NCBI GenBank assembly: GCA_030145055.1
Contig: JAQYWK010000002.1
Location: 620,001 to 684,000 of the forward strand
Direction: 5' to 3'
From: Desulfovibrio sp.
GTDB taxonomy: Bacteria; Desulfobacterota; Desulfovibrionia; Desulfovibrionales; Desulfovibrionaceae
Length of the DNA: 64,000 bases
Shown here piece by piece: positions 55,138-61,464 of the stretch. The first letter of the stretch is position 1. Each line of letters begins with the position of its first letter. The position numbers and the translations under genes were made by a program. The notes below the pieces were generated by a model that saw only the letters and a program-made list of their open reading frames with translations, did no database searches and was not told where the DNA came from.

Positions 55138-56868
55138 TTACTTCAGATTTAGCATTTGTTCAAGGTGAGTTCGCGCATATTCCAGCTCTGGCTCAAGTTC
55201 AAGAGCCGTGCTGAGGTACTCAATAGCTTCTTCAGTGTTCCCCATAAACTTATGACATAATCCCAAATTGGCAAGATCTGAGGCAGAACCATTATCAATA
55301 GCTAGTGCCGATTTAAAGTCCTCAGTTGCAATTTCGTAGTCGCCAGCCTTAAACTTAGCAACCCCGCGAAGGTTGAAAAACTCTTTAGCCTCGTCATCAA
55401 GCTCAATCGCCCTATCAAGATAAGGGATCGTCTCCGACCACCGTTCCTCAAGTGACAGTGCATAAGCCGTGTAGAAGGCAGATAAGGCCTTCTCTTCGGC
55501 TGCTGGCTGCACTTCGATAGCGAGCTTGAACATATCAGAAGCTCTGCTGGTGTCACCACCACGAAGTGCAAGCATCCCCTCGAAAAAGGGAATAAAATAA
55601 TCATCATCGTAAATATCAGAGATAACGTCCAATCCGTCGCCCGCAATATCAAGAGCTACCTTCTCGGAGAGAATACGCCCGACAAATAAACCCAAGCTTG
55701 CGTGCGGAGTACGTTCTCTAAAACGGAATCCCGGTACAAAGTTGTAATTAGCAGACACGCCCAAATCAGGATGAGTCGTATCAACAGTGTATAAAGTGTA
55801 CCCCTGATCATCCAGGCCTTTAGAGAACTGAATCAATTCATCATAAATATCAGAGTCTAAAACATTCGGCAGATCATCAATTGATGTAGTTTTACCTTTC
55901 GCAAGCCACTCAACCTGATCAAGTTTAGTAAATTTAGGTAGTCCCGAAGCTTCGTACACTCGCCCTGTTTCAAAATCTCCGGCAAGTTGAGCTACTTCAG
56001 TGAAAGCTCTAATCGCGGCTTTGGAAGGACAAGATGAAGTTCCAGCAGTGAAAACGATCTCACTCATACTTGGAAAAGTTGAAGGGTCCCATGCTGTGAC
56101 TGCTATAGTTGGCAGCGGCATTCCAAGTGAAAAGTCACTTATGATATATTTGATGCCATTGTCATCGAAACATTTGCAAAGCTTTGCAAGCACCTCATCT
56201 TCACAGCTCGCAGGATCTATGCACGGAACTTCTATCCTTTCACTGTCGATGACTGCGCACACATGACGCTCAACAAGCTCACTGCCACCCTGCAAGACTG
56301 ATTCTTCAGGAGTGTTACCAGCGGAAGAGCCATTAAATTCATTTAGAATCTTAAACCAGTCGAGCGGCACATATTCGGCCTCACCGGTGAGCACATTTAG
56401 TGCTGGATGAAAATGCCAGCGCACCAAGTCTAATATAACTCGCGCCTTAGCCGGGTCCATCTTCTCGCCAACAGATTGGAGTATTTTTTCAATAGAAATA
56501 ACTTTTCCGGGCCAAAGTTCTTCTGCTTCACTATATGTGGCGAGAGTGAAATTTTCTGAATTAGACCAAAAGCTGAAAAAGCTGAACCTTTCAACCAACT
56601 CCATCAATGCGGATGCCTCAGCCTGAGCAACGGAAGCCCCTTTACCCATCTGTTTACGAGTGGGCATAATCTCGCGAGCGGCAGGACCGCATTCGCTGAT
56701 AAAAACAGGTATTCCAAGTCTTCCGGTATCAATCTTTCTAGTACAACCCAGAACTCCGTCACATTTCTCTTTGAGCAAACCCTTAACACGCGCAACGGTT
56801 TCTTCCGGAGAAACGGCCTTATCCTGGTCGGTAGTGTAAACTTTAGGACAAGATTTAAGCTTAAGCAT
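55138..56868 (-). CDS. ycaO: YcaO-domain protein with C-terminal TPR repeats
   Basis: A 576-aa cytoplasmic protein. Residues ~40-370 are a YcaO domain, whose members activate a peptide backbone amide with ATP (to make azolines, thioamides or amidines). ATP/Mg-binding segments are visible: AQAEASALMELVERFS (81-96) and GGSELVERHVCAVIDSERIE. Residues ~410-576 are TPR repeats (AIELDDEAKEFFNLRGVAKF, ALAIDNGSASDLANLGLCHK). A YcaO-TPR layout of this size is that of E. coli YcaO, linked to beta-methylthiolation of ribosomal protein S12, rather than peptide-toxin YcaOs, and there is no C-terminal PxPxP. ATG 56868 overlaps the methyltransferase gene by eight bases; the longer frame to 56940 lies inside that gene. 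Confidence 0.85.
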   Translation of the reverse strand: MLKLKSCPKVYTTDQDKAVSPEETVARVKGLLKEKCDGVLGCTRKIDTGRLGIPVFISECGPAAREIMPTRKQMGKGASVAQAEASALMELVERFSFFSFWSNSENFTLATYSEAEELWPGKVISIEKILQSVGEKMDPAKARVILDLVRWHFHPALNVLTGEAEYVPLDWFKILNEFNGSSAGNTPEESVLQGGSELVERHVCAVIDSERIEVPCIDPASCEDEVLAKLCKCFDDNGIKYIISDFSLGMPLPTIAVTAWDPSTFPSMSEIVFTAGTSSCPSKAAIRAFTEVAQLAGDFETGRVYEASGLPKFTKLDQVEWLAKGKTTSIDDLPNVLDSDIYDELIQFSKGLDDQGYTLYTVDTTHPDLGVSANYNFVPGFRFRERTPHASLGLFVGRILSEKVALDIAGDGLDVISDIYDDDYFIPFFEGMLALRGGDTSRASDMFKLAIEVQPAAEEKALSAFYTAYALSLEERWSETIPYLDRAIELDDEAKEFFNLRGVAKFKAGDYEIATEDFKSALAIDNGSASDLANLGLCHKFMGNTEEAIEYLSTALELEPELEYARTHLEQMLNLK

Positions 56869-57589
56869 TATTCTTCGCTCCCATTCTAATGAGAGAAACC
56901 ATACTTTTCCTCTCAGTCTCGTTTCCGGCAAAAGGAACATCCTGCCTCATAAGACGGTATTCCTTCTTTGCTTCTTCAAAAAAAGTTTTACCAACGCGCT
57001 TCTTGTCAGTTGCCAGCAAAGCTTCCGACCCCTTATCAGCGCTGAGATGTTTCTTGATAAACTTAAATAATGGTAGCTGAACACTCTCTTGGTAGAGAAG
57101 CTCGCAACCTATTATATAGTTATAAGTTTCATTCAGATCTGTATCGCAAAAATCAACATTGCGAACTGAAATGTTGTCATCAAGATTGTTGCGCACTGCG
57201 TTAAGACGACTAAACAATAATGCATCATCGTCAAAATCAGACAAAATGACGTTATACCCGCGGCTAGCAGCAAGAAGACCGCAAACTCCGCCGCCCGCTC
57301 CAAGTTCAATAAAAGAAGCGTTATCAACAGGCTTAAATTTGAGGATAAACATACCGAGAACAAGGCAAGAAGGCCATACCTTGGCCCACAAGGGCAGATC
57401 GACTTTTTTACCGCCTCTTGCTCTATCAACTAAACGGTCTAAATAAGCGGGCATGTCTACTACCTGAGCAATCTCAAGCTCAACACCACCCACTTTAACG
57501 GACTCAAATTTGATTGCACCGAATTTATTACGGGCTGCTGCAAGAAGCTCATCAAAGGTCACATCTTCTTTTAAGGCTATATTCTTCAA
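56861..57589 (-). CDS. Class I SAM methyltransferase, METTL21/Methyltransf_16-like (putative protein methyltransferase)
   Basis: A 242-aa methyltransferase. Motif I is FIELGAGGGVCGLLAASRGY, preceded by the WPS block DLPLWAKVWPSCLVLGMFIL, characteristic of the lysine-methyltransferase family that includes METTL21 and calmodulin methyltransferase. Motif II is VILSDFDDDALLFSRLNAVR; the catalytic region follows IGCELLYQESVQLPLF. It starts at TTG 57589 with GGAGG six bases upstream; no better start exists. Its last eight bases overlap the ycaO start, so the two are coupled and probably act on the same pathway or protein. Substrate unknown. Confidence 0.78.
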   Translation of the reverse strand: MKNIALKEDVTFDELLAAARNKFGAIKFESVKVGGVELEIAQVVDMPAYLDRLVDRARGGKKVDLPLWAKVWPSCLVLGMFILKFKPVDNASFIELGAGGGVCGLLAASRGYNVILSDFDDDALLFSRLNAVRNNLDDNISVRNVDFCDTDLNETYNYIIGCELLYQESVQLPLFKFIKKHLSADKGSEALLATDKKRVGKTFFEEAKKEYRLMRQDVPFAGNETERKSMVSLIRMGAKNNA

Positions 57590-57776
57590 GGATTTCCTCC
57601 TCTGAAAGTTCTATTCAATATTTTGTTTATCCCAATAAAGAAGGCGATAATTCCATCCTAATCCAGTAGGAATAAATACTCTCTATGCGAAAAAGGAGTA
57701 ATCATTAACATGCATGTGGTCAACACCCTAACGGATGTTGTTAAAAAATAAGGTGGGGCGAATCAGAAAAAAGACA

Positions 57777-57810
57777 AAAGAAAAGGGTCGATCATTAACT
57801 GATCGACCCT
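57777..57810 (-). terminator. Terminator of the tRNA operon
   Basis: Perfect 11-bp stem AGGGTCGATCA / TGATCGACCCT with a five-base loop and T-rich tail on the minus strand. Confidence 0.9.
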
Positions 57811-57819
57811 GAGCTCTCA

Positions 57820-57894
57820 TGGAGCGGGAAACGAGATTTGAACTCGCGACTTCAACCTTGGCAAGGTTACACTCTACCGCTGAGTTATTCCCGC
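57820..57894 (-). tRNA. tRNA-Gly (GCC)
   Basis: A 75-nt tRNA with encoded CCA. Acceptor stem GCGGGAA/TTCCCGC, anticodon loop TTGCCAA (anticodon GCC), T-arm GAGTTCAAATCTC. Identical to the copy at 57991-58065. Confidence 0.97.
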
Positions 57895-57898
57895 AAAA

Positions 57899-57973
57899 TG
57901 GAGGCGACATCCGGATTTGAACCGGAGAATGGAGGTTTTGCAGACCTCTGCCTTACCGCTTGGCTATGTCGCC
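57899..57973 (-). tRNA. tRNA-Cys (GCA)
   Basis: A 75-nt tRNA with encoded CCA. Acceptor stem GGCGACA/TGTCGCC, anticodon loop CTGCAAA (anticodon GCA), T-arm CCGGTTCAAATCCGG. Four bases separate it from the downstream tRNA-Gly. Confidence 0.97.
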
Positions 57974-57990
57974 TTAATAAGAAAAAAAAA

Positions 57991-58065
57991 TGGAGCGGGA
58001 AACGAGATTTGAACTCGCGACTTCAACCTTGGCAAGGTTACACTCTACCGCTGAGTTATTCCCGC
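57991..58065 (-). tRNA. tRNA-Gly (GCC), second copy
   Basis: Same sequence as the tRNA at 57820-57894, including CCA; first gene of the three-tRNA transcript. Confidence 0.97.
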
Positions 58066-58083
58066 TCACGAAAAGCGAAGCAG

Positions 58084-58112
58084 AATGTAACGCGGAGGTT
58101 ATAAACTGTCAA
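58084..58112 (-). promoter_or_regulatory. Promoter of the tRNA operon
   Basis: On the minus strand TTGACA (58112-58107), a 17-base spacer and TACATT (58089-58084), about 18 bp before the first tRNA. A strong match at the expected distance. Confidence 0.75.
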
Positions 58113-58442
58113 CACCTTTTTTTCATATTTCTTAATTTTCTCTAAATAACAAGCTACTTGCAGTAATGCAGAGGCAGTTTGCGACCCAGATCAAAAATTT
58201 GTTTTTCAAAGATCCGGCTTCGTCAGCCGAGAAAAGTTTCTAGGTCAGCCCAGATCTTTTGTCAACTGTTTTACATTTTTAATTATTTTTATTTTTTTAA
58301 TAACGGACTCTCAACATTTAAGCACGGTTTCACTTTACTTACACACCATCTTTAGGATAAGACCTTTCATCTCTATTTTTTTTAGTGAAGTTGTCTAGGT
58401 AATTACGTAAAATCCCCTTCTCCCAAATAGGAGGTTACTAAT
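58113..58442. other. Non-coding region between the tRNAs and the dksA-like gene
   Basis: No coding sequence is supported. A compact pairing lies at 58208-58259: outer stem AAAGATC/GATCTTT, inner hairpin CGGCT-N5-AGCCG and a smaller GAAA/TTTC. A minus-strand promoter-like pair TTGACA-N17-TAGAAA (58265-58237) overlaps it. The right part (58270-58440) must contain the plus-strand promoter of the next gene, which I could not define. Confidence 0.4.
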
Positions 58443-58805
58443 ATGGACCAGCAGGAATTAGCTTTTTTTCGTGAGACTTTGAATCAGATGCTTGATGATA
58501 TCCTGGTTAAAGGCCGGGAAACAATTGAGGACATGAATGAATCCGGTGAAACTTTCGCCGACCCTGCAGACCGCGCAACAGCCGAGTCTGACAGAGCTTT
58601 TACCCTTAGATTAAGGGATAGAGAGCGTAAGCTTATCAAAAAGATTCAAAAGGCTATTAAGCGCATTGATGATGGCGAATTCGGTTTGTGCGTAGCATGC
58701 GGAGATGACATCTCCTCAGCCAGGCTCAAGGCACGCCCTGTGACTACTCTTTGCATCGCTTGCAAAAGCAGACAGGAAGAAGAAGAACAAAACCGCGGAG
58801 ATTAA
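58443..58805 (+). CDS. dksA: DksA/TraR-family C4 zinc-finger transcription factor
   Basis: A 120-aa protein that enters the RNA polymerase secondary channel and works with (p)ppGpp. The coiled-coil part contains DPADRATAESDRAFTLRLRD, with the two tip aspartates of the DxxDxA motif. The zinc finger is four-cysteine: CVACGDDIS and CIACKSRQ. It is a little shorter than E. coli DksA (151 aa) at the N-terminus. TAGGAGG lies before the ATG. It is followed 17 bases later by the NFACT gene. Confidence 0.9.
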   Translation: MDQQELAFFRETLNQMLDDILVKGRETIEDMNESGETFADPADRATAESDRAFTLRLRDRERKLIKKIQKAIKRIDDGEFGLCVACGDDISSARLKARPVTTLCIACKSRQEEEEQNRGD

Positions 58806-58822
58806 TTCGCTGGACAGCCCTA

Positions 58823-60337
58823 ATGGACGCACACTTTTTTCGAGCCCTTGCACAAGAACTTGAGATTAATCTCAATGGACGAAGGGTTGAAAAAATATTT
58901 TCCCCTGCGGATGGAGTGTGGACTTTTGCGCTCCAATCAACGGGCGGAAAAGAGTTTTTACTATTCAGGCCCGCCAAATCGGTGGGCCTTTTTTTTCTTT
59001 CACGAGTAAAACCCCTCAATCCGGCTAATCCACCTGCTAACGTTATGTGGCTTCGAAAAAGGCTTTCTGGCCGTAGAATTTTTGAAGCACATCACGACTG
59101 GGTAAACCTGCGCGTAGCGTTTACCATCTCTCCCGGACGCGAACCGGGCCGGTATAAATACCTTCTGTTTGATCTAAAAAAAGGATTATCTCTAATCCAT
59201 GAGCTTCCAGAAGACTTCGGTGCGCCTGTCCTTTGGCCATCTTATGCTGAAATAAAAGACACTCCTGAAATATGGAAAGAATTCCCGCAAATATCTCCTC
59301 CGCTTCGTAAAGCTATGGACCGACTATCTCCGCCAGAAGCCCAAAAATTATTGAACAACCTTGAAGGCGGCACGCTTAAAACATTTTATATTTCAATAGA
59401 TATCAAAGATGAATTCGCTCCTCCGCGAGTTTGGCCGCTAAAAGACTCCGCTCACCAAGAGATCGGATCTGCCATTGAGGCATCATCTATCTATGGAGAA
59501 AAGGTTTTATTTCCAACAATGGAAAAGCTGGAGAACTCAGAAGATAAAAGCGCGTTAAAGTCTGGCAAAAAGAAATTTAAGCGGATAATGAATCGAATTG
59601 AGCAGGAAGAAGATAGACTACGTGATCTATTAAAAAGGAAAATTGATGCGGAAGCCTTGCAAGCTGAAATGTATCGCATCAAACCTCTTAGATCGCTGGA
59701 CAAAATAACAGTAAATCATCCTGAACAAGGTGAAATCGTAGTAGAACTTGATCCGCTCCTGACGCCTATGGAGAATATGACCCGCATATTCAAGTTCGCA
59801 GCCAAAGCCTCTAGAGGGCTAAAGCATATGGAGCGCAGGCGCAAAGAAGTAGAATCTGAACAAGACGCTTTTCTAAACCAAAATCTTCTCCCTCCATCCA
59901 GCAAAGATAAGCAGAAAAAGAATATCGCTATTCCTACGAAGTATAAAAACATCGCAGTAGCTTTGTTTGTCTCATCTGACGGTTTCCTCATGATCAGAGG
60001 TAAAAACAGCAAAGCGAATCACGACATACTAAGTAAAGTGGCGTCGGTATTTGATTACTGGTTCCATGTTGAGGGCGGTCCCGGTTCTCATGTAATTTTA
60101 AAAAGAGATCATCCCGGACAGGAAGTCCCCGAAAGAACATTTGAAGAAGCCGCAACACTCGCAGCTCTAAAAAGCTATAAGTGCAACGATTCTAAAGCAG
60201 AAGTGATGTGTGCGCTTGTGAAGGATGTTCGCAAAATAAAAGGTGGCGCACCGGGACAGGTGCTAGTCGATAACGTCAGCAAGACTTTGCACGTAGATAT
60301 TGATTCATCCCTTGAAGAATCACTCGCGAAAAAATAA
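58823..60337 (+). CDS. NFACT-family protein (RqcH/FbpA-like)
   Basis: A 504-aa protein of the family that includes RqcH, which adds Ala tails to stalled peptides on the 50S subunit. NFACT-N (residues 1-180 or so, MDAHFFRALAQELEINLNGR) is followed by a coiled coil (about 230-360, KRIMNRIEQEEDRLRDLLKR) and NFACT-R (KNIAVALFVSSDGFLMIRGK, then FDYWFHVEGGPGSHVILKRD). In RqcH the N-domain has an Asp-Arg pair needed for tailing; the corresponding place here appears to read AHHDWVNLRVAF, so the Arg may be missing. The longest frame starts at 58751 inside the previous gene; ATG 58823 begins the conserved sequence. Confidence 0.83.
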   Translation: MDAHFFRALAQELEINLNGRRVEKIFSPADGVWTFALQSTGGKEFLLFRPAKSVGLFFLSRVKPLNPANPPANVMWLRKRLSGRRIFEAHHDWVNLRVAFTISPGREPGRYKYLLFDLKKGLSLIHELPEDFGAPVLWPSYAEIKDTPEIWKEFPQISPPLRKAMDRLSPPEAQKLLNNLEGGTLKTFYISIDIKDEFAPPRVWPLKDSAHQEIGSAIEASSIYGEKVLFPTMEKLENSEDKSALKSGKKKFKRIMNRIEQEEDRLRDLLKRKIDAEALQAEMYRIKPLRSLDKITVNHPEQGEIVVELDPLLTPMENMTRIFKFAAKASRGLKHMERRRKEVESEQDAFLNQNLLPPSSKDKQKKNIAIPTKYKNIAVALFVSSDGFLMIRGKNSKANHDILSKVASVFDYWFHVEGGPGSHVILKRDHPGQEVPERTFEEAATLAALKSYKCNDSKAEVMCALVKDVRKIKGGAPGQVLVDNVSKTLHVDIDSSLEESLAKK

Positions 60338-60348
60338 GATCATATCCC

Positions 60349-61377
60349 TTACGCAGTCTTTGAAATTGCGGATTCACCAAGCATTGAAAGAACCAGATTC
60401 TGTTCTTTAGTAAGCCTGTTCGCCACACTGTCCTGTACAGCTCCAGTTGATGAGCCAAACTGCCCCTTACGTTCACCATAAATTTCTTTAACAAGATCAG
60501 CGGGAAATCCTTTTCCCTGCGCCTGAGACGAAAGATTCTCTATCGCACGGGAAATCAGGTTGGATGCCCCCGTAGCACCATGCTGGACAGAAGTACTCCA
60601 CAGCACCTCACGAAGCGGCGCTGGTAGCTTATTAATATCTATTCCGGTCTTAGCAAAAATCTTTTTCGCAGCGGGATCATAGTGACTACCTTGTATAAAA
60701 TCATGTTGCAGTTTTTCAAATGCAACAGGGTCGCTCGCGGCAATTCTACGCCACTCGTCAGGCATCTTACCATTCTTTGAACCAGTGTTCGCTGGCCCTG
60801 ACTGCTGTAATTTTTCAGCAATATCCGGAGCCTTCTCCTTCAAGAAAGACAAAAATTTATCCATGGTTCCAGTATTGGATGCAATTTGATATTTTCCATA
60901 GGAAGTTCCGCCCACGCGATCATATCCTATTGCGGAAACTCCTTGTGCGCCGGACTCAAATTTAGCTGAGAGATCCCCCATAATATTTGGAGAAGTCGAT
61001 TTATTGACAGAACCAAAATCTGGAGGCGTAATCTGCGATTTATAAGCATTAATAGAAAAGGGGTTGCGCTGACCGCCACCACTTCTCTGCAACCCTTTAA
61101 CTGAGTTAAGGGCCGTAAGCGCCTCAAGCATAAGGGCATTATTCATAGCCCCCATATCCATCCCCTGAGAAGAATACTGTTCGTCATCCCCACCACCGGA
61201 AAACATACGGGTAGCCATTGCCATTTCCATGTCAAAAGAACCGGCCTTATTTTTCAAGGCGTCCAGGTTCGGGGTAGCTCCACTCTGACCAGGCATAACA
61301 CCAGACATAGTGCCAATTCCAGGAGTGGTGCCAAGCATTTTCATTACCGTTGCGATATTATCGTTCACATTGGTCAT
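60349..61377 (-). CDS. Lysozyme-like/VgrG-related glycosidase-fold protein
   Basis: A 342-aa protein with a Gly/Met-rich, low-complexity first ~100 residues and a C-terminal domain (about 125-330) resembling lysozyme-like modules of VgrG-related proteins: KFESGAQGVSAIGYDRVGG, then SYGKYQIASNTGTMDKFLSF, FEKLQHDFIQGSHYDPAAKK, and LWSTSVQHGATGASNLISRA. The Glu of FESG is the probable catalytic acid. No signal peptide is seen, so export by a flagellar/type III or other route is possible. The TTG at 61395 is rejected for ATG 61377, which has AGGA six bases upstream. It lies 87 bases after the TPR gene, same strand, so they may share a transcript. Confidence 0.6.
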   Translation of the reverse strand: MTNVNDNIATVMKMLGTTPGIGTMSGVMPGQSGATPNLDALKNKAGSFDMEMAMATRMFSGGGDDEQYSSQGMDMGAMNNALMLEALTALNSVKGLQRSGGGQRNPFSINAYKSQITPPDFGSVNKSTSPNIMGDLSAKFESGAQGVSAIGYDRVGGTSYGKYQIASNTGTMDKFLSFLKEKAPDIAEKLQQSGPANTGSKNGKMPDEWRRIAASDPVAFEKLQHDFIQGSHYDPAAKKIFAKTGIDINKLPAPLREVLWSTSVQHGATGASNLISRAIENLSSQAQGKGFPADLVKEIYGERKGQFGSSTGAVQDSVANRLTKEQNLVLSMLGESAISKTA

Positions 61378-61464
61378 GGTTATTCCTTCTGTCAAAAAAA
61401 TATTAATTCAACAGTAGCGATGCACCAACTATACCAACATTGATTTATGGTAATTAAATTAAAA

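Noticed and set aside
57728-57910. 60-codon minus-strand frame over the distal tRNA-Gly and terminator
   Set aside because: It is the sense translation of the tRNA and its terminator, not a protein gene.
57820-58065. Direct repeat of 75 bp as a possible mobile or attachment site
   Set aside because: It is simply two identical tRNA-Gly genes; no integrase or partial tRNA copy is nearby.
57838-58104. 88-codon plus-strand frame with repeated SRLQPWQGYTLPLSYSR
   Set aside because: It is the antisense translation of the tRNA-Gly and tRNA-Cys genes, a well-known source of false proteins; the repeat comes from the two identical tRNAs.
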